Source: Novosphingobium capsulatum NBRC 12533 (GTDB taxonomy: Bacteria > Pseudomonadota > Alphaproteobacteria > Sphingomonadales > Sphingomonadaceae). From it: a stretch of 64,000 bases of DNA. The stretch spans positions 124,001 through 188,000 of the forward strand of contig NZ_BCYV01000013.1 of the NCBI RefSeq assembly GCF_001598375.1, written 5' to 3'. The stretch's first letter is position 1; each line of letters begins with the position of its first letter. Position numbers and translations under genes: made by a program. Shown piece after piece: positions 19,182-27,232 of this stretch. Under the pieces are notes generated by a model. It saw only the letters and a program-made list of their open reading frames with translations, ran no database searches and was not told the DNA's origin.

Positions 19182-19595
19182 GTGTACTGGCTGATCCTGC
19201 CCTACAGGCGCATGTTCGAGTTTCGCGGGCGCTCGCGACGGCGGGAGTTCTTCTCGCTGGTGCTGTCGGGGATCGCAGTGTTCCTGCTTTTCTTCAGCGT
19301 GTTCATGCCGGTGCATCTTTGGGACAAAGCCGCTGCACCGGAAACAAACCGCGGGGATATCGTTGCCATCTTCGGGATGGCGATCCTGGTGCTGGTCTGG
19401 GCGTGGGCGCATATGGCGGTGTGTATTCGCCGCTTTCATGACCAGGACCGCACGGGGTGGCTCTACCTGATCAGCTTCGTGCCTTACGTTGGCGGGCTGA
19501 TCGTGTTCGTGATGATGTTCCTGCCCGGCACGCCCGGGCCCAACCGCTATGGTGCCGATCCCAAGAACCGCGATCTGACCGACGTGTTTGGCTGA
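19182..19595 (+). CDS. DUF805 membrane protein (first of a tandem pair)
   Basis: A 137-residue inner-membrane protein. It starts (V)YWLILPYRRMFEFRGRSRRR, has three hydrophobic helices and the DUF805 signatures RRFHDQDRTGWLYLI and GPNRYGADPKN. The GTG at 19182 is preferred over the ATG at 19170 because it aligns exactly with the start of the paralog next door (MNWMLLPYRRYFQFAGRSRR) and has a GGGGG stretch upstream. Function unknown. It is 20 nt from the next gene and surely co-transcribed. Confidence 0.85.
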   Translation: MYWLILPYRRMFEFRGRSRRREFFSLVLSGIAVFLLFFSVFMPVHLWDKAAAPETNRGDIVAIFGMAILVLVWAWAHMAVCIRRFHDQDRTGWLYLISFVPYVGGLIVFVMMFLPGTPGPNRYGADPKNRDLTDVFG

Positions 19596-19615
19596 AACCG
19601 CCAGGAGAACTGCGC

Positions 19616-20032
19616 ATGAATTGGATGCTGTTGCCCTATCGCCGCTATTTCCAGTTCGCTGGCCGATCGCGCCGCAAGGAATACTGGATGTTCACGCTGT
19701 TTGGCCTGCTGGTGAACCTGGCGCTGACCATCGTGTTCGGCCGCACCACCTATACCACGATGGGCTGGTATACCGGGGTCAGCACCCAGCTCAACGGCGT
19801 GGGTGATGCCTTGTCTGGGCTGTTTGCGTTGTTCAACTTCATCCCCAGCCTGGCGGTGTCGGTGCGACGCCTGCACGATATCGATCGTTCGGGCTGGTGG
19901 TTTCTGTTGATCTTCCTGCCGATCCTGGGCTGGTTCGCGCTGCTGGTGTTCATGTGCCTGGACGGCACGCGCGGCTCCAACCGTTATGGCTCTGACCCCA
20001 AGAATCCCTACGAAGCCGACGTTTTCCAGTAA
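19616..20032 (+). CDS. DUF805 membrane protein (second of a tandem pair)
   Basis: A 138-residue paralog of the preceding gene with the same layout: LPYRRYFQFAGRSRRKEYW, three membrane helices, RRLHDIDRSGWWFLLIFLP and GSNRYGSDPKNPYEADVF. AGGAGA lies 8 nt before the ATG. The TAA stop at 20030-20032 is only 2 nt from the left arm of the 266-nt palindromic element. Function unknown. Confidence 0.88.
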   Translation: MNWMLLPYRRYFQFAGRSRRKEYWMFTLFGLLVNLALTIVFGRTTYTTMGWYTGVSTQLNGVGDALSGLFALFNFIPSLAVSVRRLHDIDRSGWWFLLIFLPILGWFALLVFMCLDGTRGSNRYGSDPKNPYEADVFQ

Positions 20033-20034
20033 TT

Positions 20035-20300
20035 ATACCAACCTGCACGGTTTCCAACCCATGAGGATTGCGCTCCCCCGTTCGTTGGCGAGGAGCGGCC
20101 GCAGCAGCGATGTGGGCGCATCGTTGCAAGGTCGCGACAAAGTCCAACGGACGGGGGAGCGCAACCCTGCGGGCGCCTTCTGGCGACCTTCGGACTGCGT
20201 TGCATCCTTGGCATGATGCACCACATCACGCCGGCGGATGCGCCTTGCCGAAGGCCGCCAGAAGGCGTCCTCATGGGTTGGAAACCGTGCAGGTTGGTAT
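20035..20300. repeat. 266-nt cloverleaf-type palindromic element
   Basis: The outer arms 20035-20067 and 20268-20300 are exact reverse complements over 33 nt. Inside are two hairpins: arms 20069-20088/20144-20163 (19 of 20 pairs) and 20174-20193/20248-20267 (19 of 20 pairs), the second also holding an inner GCATCC/GGATGC pair. Together they form a three-way junction. There is no open reading frame of note and no obvious target-site duplication. It fills the whole gap between two convergent genes, touching both stop codons, so it may act as a bidirectional terminator, a structured RNA or a non-autonomous mobile element. Confidence 0.85.
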
Positions 20301-22873
20301 TACAATTCCCTGAGCGCCTGGGCGGGCCGCGTGCGCAACACGCCGAGCGACCCGCCCAGCGCCATGGCCATCACCACCGTGAGCGCGCCGCCCAGCACAG
20401 CCAGGATGGTGCCCCAGTCGGGCAGCCAGGCAAAATCGAACAGTTGCGTCACCACCGCCCAGGCGCCTGCGGTGCCGAGCCCCAGCGCGACCCCGGCCAG
20501 CAACACGGCCAGCAAGGCCTGTTCGGCCAGGACCAGTACCAGCAACTGGCCCGATCCGGCGCCCAGCACGCGCAGCACCACCGCGTCATAGTGCCGTTGC
20601 GCCCGCGCGGCAGCGATCGCACCGGCCAGCACCGCCATGCCCGCCAGGATCGCCACGCTGGCGGCGGCAAAGATCGCCACGGCCATCTGCCCCAAAAGGT
20701 TGCGCGCCTGCGCCAGCACCGGCCCCACCTCGATCACCGAGCTGGAGGGCAAAGCGCGCACCAGGCCTGACAGGATCGCGCGCGACACGGCCGGATTGCC
20801 CTGCGCCTTGCCCAGTTCGATCGTGGCGGCAAGATTATAGGGCGCATCGGCCAAGGCATTGGGGCTGAACACCAGGACATAGTTGAAGCCATAGCTGTCC
20901 CAGTCGATCCGCCGGAACGAGGCGACGCGCGCGCTGCGCTCCACCCCCAGCAGCGACACCGTGATGGTGTCGCCCAGCTTGAGGTGGATGGCCTGCGCCA
21001 GCTTTTCATCCACTGATACCAGCGGTTCGCCGCGATAGCCGGCCGGCCACCAACGCCCGGCGGTCAGGACGTTGCCTTCGGGCAGGGCATCGGCAAAGGT
21101 CAGCCCGCGATCACCGCGCAGCGCCCAGGCATCATCGGGAATGCGCACCAGATCGGCAACGCGGATCATGTGATCGGCCGGGCCGAACGCCACGATCGTG
21201 CCGCGCATCGCCGGCACGGTGCGGATGCGCGCAGCAGGCGCCGCGCCGCGCACCACGCGTTCAAAAGCGGGCAGGCCGGCGGGCGGCACGTCGAGCACGA
21301 AATAGTCGGGCGCCTGTTGCGGCACGCGGGCGGCGATGTTGGCGTCAAGGCTGGTCTGCACCCCGGCGAGCAGCACGAACGCCGCCATGCCAAAGCCCAG
21401 CGCGGTGACCAGTGCCCCGGTCTGCGCGCCGGGGCGGTGCAGGTTGGCCAGAGCCATCCGCGCGATCGGGTGGCGCGGGCGGGGCAGGCGGGCGGCGAGC
21501 CACACCAATGCCCAGCCCAGCGCCGCCAGCAGGGCCAACACGCCGCCCGCCGCCGCCAGGAAACCGGCGGCCAGCCAGGGCTGCTCTGCCCCAGCCACCG
21601 CAATGGCGGCAATCGTGGCGAGGCCAATGCCCATGGCGAGCGCGCGGCTACGCCAGCCGTCGCGCGGGGGCACCAGGCGGCCGCGCATCAGCGCCATGGC
21701 CGGCACGGCACGGGCGCGCAGCAGCGGCGGGGCGGCAAAGGTGGCGGCAATCAGCGCGCCCTGCAGCGCGGCCAGGGCGAGCGCACCGGGCGCCAGTACC
21801 AGGCCGGCGGGGATCGGCAAAAGATCTTTCAGTGCCAAGCCGATCAGCGGGGTGGCCGCCACCCCCAGCGCCAGGCCAAGGCCGATTGCCAGCAGCGTGG
21901 CCAGGCCCAGTTGCAGAAGATAGATCCGCGCAATGTCAGCCCCGGTTGCGCCGAGGATCTTGAGCGTGGCGATCGCCCCGCGCCGCGCCTCGAGGTAGGA
22001 GGCCACGCCATTGCCGATGCCGATGCCGGCAATCAGCAAGGCGGCCAGCGCCACCAGCGCCAGGAATTGCCCCATGCGCGAAACAAAGCGATCGAGCCCG
22101 GGCGAGGCCTTGTCACGCGTGCGCAGTTCCAGCCCGGCATTGGGGAACTGGCGCGTCAGCGCGTCGGCCACGGCCTGCGGCTGGGCGGTGGGCGGCAGGC
22201 GCAGGCGGTATTTCCAGCGCACCATGGCGCCGGGCTGAACCAGATCGGTGGCATCGAGGCCGGCGCGGCTGATGATCACCGTGGGGCCCAGGCCAAAACC
22301 CTCGCCCAGGCGATCGGGCTCGTCCGCGATCACCCCGCCGATGCGGAATGTGGCCTGGCCGATCTTCAAGGGTTGTCCAGTGGACACGTTCAGCCGCTGC
22401 GCCACGCCCGGCGCGATCCAAGCGGTTGTGGCGTCGGGCGCGCCCACCGCGCGGCCATCGGCCAGGGTGAAACGGCCATAGAGCGGCCAGGCGCCGTCCA
22501 CTGCCTTGAGTTCGATCGGCACGGCAGTGCCATCGCTGTCGGGCACGGTGGCCATGGCCCGCATGCGCGCCCCGATCGAGAGCGTGCCGGCGCGGGCAAA
22601 GGCCGCCTGTTCCGGGGCAAAGGCCTGGCGCCCGGCCAGTTCCACTTCCACATCGCCGCCCAGCATCGCCTGGCCGCGTTGATCGAGTTCGCCACGTACG
22701 GCATCGGTCAGCGTGCCGATCGCGGCCAGTGCCGCCACACCCAGCACCAGGCAGACGATCAGCAGGCGCAAGCCACGGAATTTCCAGTCCAATCCCCGCC
22801 GCGCCAGTGTCCAGGCGGTGCCCCAGCCCAGGCCTCGCTTTTGGGTGTCGCCGGCCAGCGCCGTGGCGGTCAT
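20300..22873 (-). CDS. ABC transporter permease, YbbP/FtsX family
   Basis: An 857-residue inner-membrane protein of the MacB/FtsX type. It has one N-terminal helix (GLRLLIVCLVLGVAALAAIG), a large periplasmic domain, a central block of helices (FLALVALAALLIAGIGIGNG; LALAALQGALIAATFAAPPL), a second periplasmic domain and C-terminal FtsX helices (VAIFAAASVAILAGMAVLAG). The double-FtsX layout matches E. coli YbbP, thought to move lipids or hydrophobic compounds out of the inner membrane. The ATG overlaps the stop of the ATPase gene (ATGA). Its own stop codon overlaps the last base of the 266-nt palindromic element. Confidence 0.9.
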   Translation of the reverse strand: MTATALAGDTQKRGLGWGTAWTLARRGLDWKFRGLRLLIVCLVLGVAALAAIGTLTDAVRGELDQRGQAMLGGDVEVELAGRQAFAPEQAAFARAGTLSIGARMRAMATVPDSDGTAVPIELKAVDGAWPLYGRFTLADGRAVGAPDATTAWIAPGVAQRLNVSTGQPLKIGQATFRIGGVIADEPDRLGEGFGLGPTVIISRAGLDATDLVQPGAMVRWKYRLRLPPTAQPQAVADALTRQFPNAGLELRTRDKASPGLDRFVSRMGQFLALVALAALLIAGIGIGNGVASYLEARRGAIATLKILGATGADIARIYLLQLGLATLLAIGLGLALGVAATPLIGLALKDLLPIPAGLVLAPGALALAALQGALIAATFAAPPLLRARAVPAMALMRGRLVPPRDGWRSRALAMGIGLATIAAIAVAGAEQPWLAAGFLAAAGGVLALLAALGWALVWLAARLPRPRHPIARMALANLHRPGAQTGALVTALGFGMAAFVLLAGVQTSLDANIAARVPQQAPDYFVLDVPPAGLPAFERVVRGAAPAARIRTVPAMRGTIVAFGPADHMIRVADLVRIPDDAWALRGDRGLTFADALPEGNVLTAGRWWPAGYRGEPLVSVDEKLAQAIHLKLGDTITVSLLGVERSARVASFRRIDWDSYGFNYVLVFSPNALADAPYNLAATIELGKAQGNPAVSRAILSGLVRALPSSSVIEVGPVLAQARNLLGQMAVAIFAAASVAILAGMAVLAGAIAAARAQRHYDAVVLRVLGAGSGQLLVLVLAEQALLAVLLAGVALGLGTAGAWAVVTQLFDFAWLPDWGTILAVLGGALTVVMAMALGGSLGVLRTRPAQALREL

Positions 22874-23559
22874 CGGGTCTCGTCCGCCACGATGCGCCCA
22901 TCGGCCAGGCGCAGGATGCGGCCACAGCGCTGGGCCAGCGCTTCATCGTGCGTGACCATCAGCAAGGTTGCCCCGGCCTGGCGCGCGCGATCGAACAGCA
23001 GATCGGCCACGGCGGTGCCGGTCGCGGTATCGAGGTTGCCGGTCGGTTCATCGGCAAACAGCAGTGCCGGGCGCGGGGCCAGCGCGCGGGCAATGGCCAC
23101 GCGTTGCTGCTCGCCACCCGAAAGCTGGCCGGGATAGTGATCGAGCCGATGGGCCAGGCCCACGGCGGCCAGTTCCGCTTCGGCCCGCTGCATGGCATCG
23201 GCCATACCGGCCAGTTCCATCGGCGTGGCGACATTCTCGCGCGCGGTCATCGTTGGCAGCAGGTGAAACGCCTGGAGCACGATGCCGATGCGCCCCCGCC
23301 GCGCGGTGGCAAGGCCATCTTCATCGAGCGTGGAAAAATCCGCGCCGGCCACAGACAGTACGCCGCCGCTGGCGCGTTCCAACCCCGCAAGCACGGCCAG
23401 CAGGGATGACTTGCCCGAGCCCGATGGCCCCAGCAGGGCCACGGTTTCCCCGGCCATCACGGCAAGGTCCAGACCCTTGAGAATATCGACACGGGCGGCG
23501 TCACGGCCAAGGGAAAGGGTGAGTGCGCGGGCGGAAATGAGCGGGGCAGGGCTGGTCAC
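22870..23559 (-). CDS. ABC transporter ATP-binding protein, YbbA family
   Basis: A 229-residue ATPase with Walker [15 protein letters not shown]-loop GIVLQAFHLLP, signature LSGGEQQRVAIARAL, Walker B LLFADEPTGNLD and the H-loop VTHDEALAQRCG. It is of the LolD/MacB/YbbA group that drives FtsX-type permeases. The GTG at 23559 is chosen as start; the frame is open to 23628 but those residues do not resemble the family. It is divergent from the TesA-type esterase with 89 nt between, the same arrangement as tesA-ybbA-ybbP in E. coli. Confidence 0.92.
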   Translation of the reverse strand: MTSPAPLISARALTLSLGRDAARVDILKGLDLAVMAGETVALLGPSGSGKSSLLAVLAGLERASGGVLSVAGADFSTLDEDGLATARRGRIGIVLQAFHLLPTMTARENVATPMELAGMADAMQRAEAELAAVGLAHRLDHYPGQLSGGEQQRVAIARALAPRPALLFADEPTGNLDTATGTAVADLLFDRARQAGATLLMVTHDEALAQRCGRILRLADGRIVADETR

Positions 23560-23648
23560 CGCGCGGGAGTGGCATAGACGGCAAGCATCTTGCAACCGGC
23601 CATTCCACCAACGACATGGGGGCAGCACCTGTCTTTATGGGAAACCCG

Positions 23649-24392
23649 ATGCGCGCGCCTGTTTATGCTGTTCCGGTTCTTGCTGCCCTGGCTGCGCTGT
23701 CGCTGACCGGCTGTTCGCGCGACAAGGCGCCCGATGCGCTGGAAACGCGGGATGCGACGACCGCCGCTGGCGCAGCAGCGCCCGCCCCCGTGCCGGCTGA
23801 CGCGCCGGTGATCCTGGCATTTGGGGACAGCCTCTATGCCGGATACCAGCTGGACCAGGGGCAAAGCTATCCGGCGCGGTTGCAGGCGGCGCTCAATGCT
23901 GCGGGGATCAAGGCGCGGGTGATCAATGCCGGCGTTTCGGGCGATACCACGGCGGCGGCGCGGCAGCGGCTGGCCTTCACGCTGGACAACCAGCCGCGCA
24001 AGCCGGCGCTGGTGATGGTCGGCTTGGGCGGCAACGACATGCTGCGCGGCCTGCCGCCGGCACAGACCCGCGCCAACCTCGATGCGATCCTCGCGGAACT
24101 CAAGCGGCGCGGCATTCCCGTGATGCTCACCGGCATGCTTGCCGCGCCCAACATGGGGGCGGATTACGTGGCCGCGTTCAACCCGATTTGGCCGTCTCTG
24201 GCGAAAAAGTATGATGCCGCGCTGGTGCCGTTCTTCCTGCAGCCGATCATTGCCCGGCCGGCGCTGCAATTGCCCGATCACATGCACCCCAATGCGCAAG
24301 GAGTGGATGCGATCGTTGTCGCCACCCAGCCAGCCGTGGCCCAGGCCTTGGCTAAGGCCTTGCACCAAAATAACCCGTCACCCCGGGCTTGA
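23649..24392 (+). CDS. tesA: Arylesterase / TesA-type SGNH hydrolase (lipoprotein)
   Basis: A 247-residue esterase. The N-terminus has a lipoprotein signal (VYAVPVLAALAALSLTGC) and then an Ala/Pro linker. The SGNH blocks are AFGDSLYAGYQLDQG (nucleophile Ser), GVSGDTT, LGGNDMLRG and DHMHPNAQG (Asp/His). It hydrolyses esters or thioesters in the periplasm or envelope. The coding region runs into a palindromic repeat: the last residues (NPSPRA) and the TGA stop come from it, so the native C-terminus was probably altered by the repeat. Other ATGs at 23616 and 23637 are less likely starts. Confidence 0.88.
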   Translation: MRAPVYAVPVLAALAALSLTGCSRDKAPDALETRDATTAAGAAAPAPVPADAPVILAFGDSLYAGYQLDQGQSYPARLQAALNAAGIKARVINAGVSGDTTAAARQRLAFTLDNQPRKPALVMVGLGGNDMLRGLPPAQTRANLDAILAELKRRGIPVMLTGMLAAPNMGADYVAAFNPIWPSLAKKYDAALVPFFLQPIIARPALQLPDHMHPNAQGVDAIVVATQPAVAQALAKALHQNNPSPRA

Positions 24393-24460
24393 CCCGGGGT
24401 CCCGCTTTTCCTTGGTGCGTCACGAAAACAGCGGGACCCCGGGTCAAGCCCGGGGTGACG
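24376..24460. repeat. Inverted-repeat doublet (CACCCCGG family) at the tesA 3' end
   Basis: Arms 24376-24406 and 24430-24460 are exact reverse complements over 31 nt with a 23-nt spacer. Each arm holds the unit CCCCGGG-CTTGA-CCCGGGG, itself a small hairpin. The same unit with a paired G-C to A-T change recurs at 32049-32131. Being between convergent tesA and recF ends, it may terminate transcription both ways. It also supplies the tesA stop codon. Confidence 0.9.
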
Positions 24461-24479
24461 TGGGTATTGCTGGTTGGGA

Positions 24480-25553
24480 TCAATCCCGCACTGTCGCTCC
24501 ATCGTGGACATGCCACATCGCCGCTTCGCCGGCGATTTCGGCAAAGGGCGCCGCTTCGGTGCCGGTCATCCACACTTGCGCGCCCGAGGCAGCGAGCCGT
24601 TCATAGAGCGCGGCGCGGCGCAGCGGATCGAGATGGGCGGCGATTTCATCGAGCAGCAGCAGGCGCGGGCGCGGGCCGGCGGTCAGTTCGGCATGGGCCA
24701 GCACGATGGCGATCAGCATCGCCTTCTGCTCTCCGGTGGAACAATCGGCCGCAGGGGCATCCTTGATGGCCAGGCGCACGGCAAGATCATCCCGGTGCGG
24801 GCCGATCAGCGTGCGCCCGGCCGCGCGATCGCGCCGGCGGCCTTGGCGCAGGGCGCTGCGCAGAGCCTCTTCATCGGCCGGGGTTTCGCTGGCATAGGCC
24901 AGCGACGGCCGGGCAAAAGGCTGTTCGGGAACGGTTTCCAGCACGGCGCCAAGATCGGCCACCAAGTCGGCGCGCGCCGCGACGATCGCTGCGCCGGTCT
25001 GCGCGAGTTGCGTTTCCAGCGCGTCGAGCCAGGCGGGATCGGGTTCGCGGTCGTCTGCCAGCAGGCGGTTGCGTTCGCGCAGGCCGTTTTCATAGCGGGC
25101 GCTGGTCTGGGCATGGCCGGGCAGGCGGGCCAGCACCAGCCGATCGAGGAAACGGCGGCGGTTGCCTGCGCTTTCGGCAAACAGCCGGTCCATCGCCGGG
25201 GTCAGCCAGGTGAGCGAGAGCCATTCCGCCAACCGCGCCGCCGGTGCCTGTGCGCCGTTGACCTTGACCAGGCGGCGGCCAGGCGCAGCGGGCTGGGTGT
25301 GGGTGCCCAGCACAAGTTCGCCCTCCTCCATCTCGGCCGCTACGGCAAAGCTGCCGTCACCATGGCGCGCTGCCATTTCGGCCGGCTGGGCACGGCGCAG
25401 GCCGCGGCCCGGCGCCAGCAGCGACAGCGCCTCCAGCACGTTGGTCTTGCCCGCGCCGTTTTCCCCCACCAGCACGTTGAAGCGCGCCATGCCATCAAGC
25501 CGGGTGGCCGCATGGTTGCGAAAATCGCGCAGGGTCAGGCGGGTTAGCGCCAT
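24480..25553 (-). CDS. recF: DNA replication/repair protein RecF
   Basis: A 357-residue SMC-like ATPase of the RecFOR recombination pathway, loading RecA on gapped DNA. It starts ALTRLTLRDFRNHAATRLDG, has Walker A VGENGAGKTNVLEAL (GENGAGKT 30-37), LIGPHRDDLAV, signature CSTGEQKAMLIAIVLAHAEL and Walker B LLLLDEIAAHLDPLRR. Length is normal. It is not next to dnaA/dnaN/gyrB in this window, as is common in alphaproteobacteria. A CT-rich palindromic repeat lies just upstream of its start. Confidence 0.96.
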   Translation of the reverse strand: MALTRLTLRDFRNHAATRLDGMARFNVLVGENGAGKTNVLEALSLLAPGRGLRRAQPAEMAARHGDGSFAVAAEMEEGELVLGTHTQPAAPGRRLVKVNGAQAPAARLAEWLSLTWLTPAMDRLFAESAGNRRRFLDRLVLARLPGHAQTSARYENGLRERNRLLADDREPDPAWLDALETQLAQTGAAIVAARADLVADLGAVLETVPEQPFARPSLAYASETPADEEALRSALRQGRRRDRAAGRTLIGPHRDDLAVRLAIKDAPAADCSTGEQKAMLIAIVLAHAELTAGPRPRLLLLDEIAAHLDPLRRAALYERLAASGAQVWMTGTEAAPFAEIAGEAAMWHVHDGATVRD

Positions 25554-25573
25554 GGGTTTTGCGGGGGGCGCTT

Positions 25574-25675
25574 GGTTTCCACCACCCCCCGACCCCCTCC
25601 TCTGAAGAGGAGGGGGAGAACCGCATCAAAAAGCCCCCTCTTCTTCAGAGGAGGGGGTTGGGGGTGGTGGAAACC
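25574..25675. repeat. CT-rich inverted repeat between pspF and recF
   Basis: Arms 25574-25617 and 25632-25675 start GGTTTCCACCACCCCC, contain the palindrome CCTCCTCTGAAGAGGAGG, and are reverse complements with a few mismatches over about 44 nt. The spacer is about 14 nt. A second copy of the family is at 42575-42662. It fills most of the 142-nt gap between the two leftward genes. Confidence 0.88.
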
Positions 25676-25695
25676 TGACACAACACCTGCAGACA

Positions 25696-26727
25696 TCACC
25701 CTTGCCCACGCTCCAGCAACCCGTGCTTTTTCAGGCAGTGACGCAACTGGTCATAGGTCACGCCCAGCGCCTTGGCGGTCTGCCGCTGGTTATAGCGGTT
25801 GCGGCCTAGGTGATGCTCCAGGATGGCGCGCTCGTGGGAGTCGACTGCGGCGCGCAGATCCTGGATCGTGTCGAAATCGGCGGCGCTGGCTGCGTGCTGC
25901 AGCACCGTGGTGCAGGCATCGGTGGTTGCCGGGGCCATCAAGGCGGCGGGCTTCCACGGGCTTTCGAACGGATCGAACTGCACATGCGCGATCGGGCGGT
26001 CGGGATCGTCCCAGCGATAGACCGCGCGTTCCACCACGTTGCGCAGTTCGCGCACGTTGCCGGGCCAGGCGTGGGTTTCCAACTGCTGCTGGGCATGGGG
26101 GGCAAAGCCGGGCCAGGCATCCCATTGCAGTTCGGCCGCCATGCGCCGGCCGAAATACTCGGCCAGCACGGCCACGTCGCCTTCGCGCACGCGCAGCGGG
26201 GGCAGGGTGATCACCTCGAAGCTGAGGCGATCGAGCAGGTCGGGGCGAAAGCGGCCTTGCGCGGCCATCCTGGGCAGATCCTCGTTGGTGGCGGCGACGA
26301 TGCGCACGTCCACGCGGATCGGCCGGCTGGCGCCGATGCGCGTCACCTCGCCATATTCCACGGCGCGGAGCAGGCGTTCCTGCGCGCCCATCGACAGCGT
26401 GCCCAGTTCATCCAGGAACAGCGTGCCTTTGTCCGCCTCTTCAAAGCGGCCGACGCGCGCGCGGGTGGCGCCGGTAAAGGCGCCGGCCTCGTGCCCGAAG
26501 AGCTCCGCCTCGATCAGGGTTTCGGGCAGGGCGGCGCAGTTCATCGTCACCAGCGGTTCCTGCCAGCGTGTGGACAGGCGGTGCAGGCGTTCGGCGATCA
26601 GTTCCTTGCCAGTGCCGCGTTCACCGATCACCAGCACCGGGCGGCGCATCGGCGCGGCGCGGCTGGCCCGCTCGACCGCGTCGAGAAAGGCGCTGGATTG
26701 GCCGATGAACTGAACTTCGCGATCCAT
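25696..26727 (-). CDS. pspF: Phage-shock transcriptional activator PspF
   Basis: A 343-residue sigma-54-dependent activator lacking a receiver domain. The AAA+ domain starts almost at the N-terminus: Walker A GERGTGKE (35-42), the sigma-54-contacting GAFTGA loop (82-87), Walker B GTLFLDELGTLS, and HAWPGNVRELRNVVERAVYR. A C-terminal Fis-type helix-turn-helix ends the protein (NRYNQRQTAKALGVTYDQLR). In other bacteria PspF is held inactive by PspA binding. It is divergent from the psp operon with a 149-nt shared control region. Confidence 0.95.
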   Translation of the reverse strand: MDREVQFIGQSSAFLDAVERASRAAPMRRPVLVIGERGTGKELIAERLHRLSTRWQEPLVTMNCAALPETLIEAELFGHEAGAFTGATRARVGRFEEADKGTLFLDELGTLSMGAQERLLRAVEYGEVTRIGASRPIRVDVRIVAATNEDLPRMAAQGRFRPDLLDRLSFEVITLPPLRVREGDVAVLAEYFGRRMAAELQWDAWPGFAPHAQQQLETHAWPGNVRELRNVVERAVYRWDDPDRPIAHVQFDPFESPWKPAALMAPATTDACTTVLQHAASAADFDTIQDLRAAVDSHERAILEHHLGRNRYNQRQTAKALGVTYDQLRHCLKKHGLLERGQG

Positions 26728-26827
26728 GGCCTAACATTTGGCATATTTTCCCAAGTGCGGGCAAGATGCGCCATTCTACGGGGTGGAGAATTTTCAGAAA
26801 ACGGCGAAAATCAGCCACTTTTCAAAT

Positions 26828-26843
26828 TTGGCACGGGCCTTGC
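26828..26843 (+). promoter_or_regulatory. Sigma-54 promoter of the psp operon
   Basis: TTGGCAC-gggcc-TTGC matches the sigma-54 -24/-12 consensus TGGCAC-N5-TTGC with GG at 26830-26831 and GC at 26842-26843. The expected start of transcription is near 26855, about 22 nt before the first psp coding region. The divergent gene encodes a sigma-54 activator, which supports the call strongly. Confidence 0.9.
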
Positions 26844-26876
26844 TGAACACAGGACAACCGCTTTGGAGTAACCCCG

Positions 26877-27077
26877 ATGACCACCGCCCCGTTCTTCTCC
26901 ACCCGTCTTGGCCGCGCCGCCCTGGTCAGCATTGCCGCGATGCTGGCGATGAATGCAGTGGTCCTGGCCAACCATATGCCGGAACTGCCCGGCTTGGGCC
27001 ACAGCGTCCACGCCGCGTCGGCTGGCCACACCGGCATCACCCGCTCGGTCGCGGCGATCACCGGGGGCCTGGCATGA
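26877..27077 (+). CDS. Small membrane protein, first gene of the psp operon
   Basis: A 66-residue protein, ATG at 26877 with GGAG upstream. One hydrophobic helix (RAALVSIAAMLAMNAVVLA, about 13-31) is followed by a His/Gly-containing tail of some 35 residues that may be periplasmic. It is directly behind the sigma-54 promoter. Its TGA overlaps an ATG at 27074 that is in frame with pspA. No known Psp family member recognised; function presumably in envelope stress, by location only. Confidence 0.65.
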   Translation: MTTAPFFSTRLGRAALVSIAAMLAMNAVVLANHMPELPGLGHSVHAASAGHTGITRSVAAITGGLA

Positions 27078-27232
27078 ATTCCATTCTCGAACCCGTGCCG
27101 GCAGGCCCGCAGTCTTCCGGCGGTTCCTCGCGCTTTGACGATGCGCTGCGGGCCGCCCGGATGCGGCCCTCGTCGGGGACCGGCCAAAGTGATACGAACG
27201 CCGCAAGGCCTTTTTTCAACGGAGCAAACCTG

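Noticed and set aside
20035..20300. Possibility that the first cloverleaf element is a tRNA-like or tmRNA gene
   Set aside because: Stem lengths (33, 20, 20 bp), lack of a T loop or CCA end and overall symmetry do not fit either.
23560..23648. Start of tesA at 23616 or 23637
   Set aside because: They would place extra residues before an otherwise standard lipoprotein signal beginning at 23649; not excluded, but less likely.
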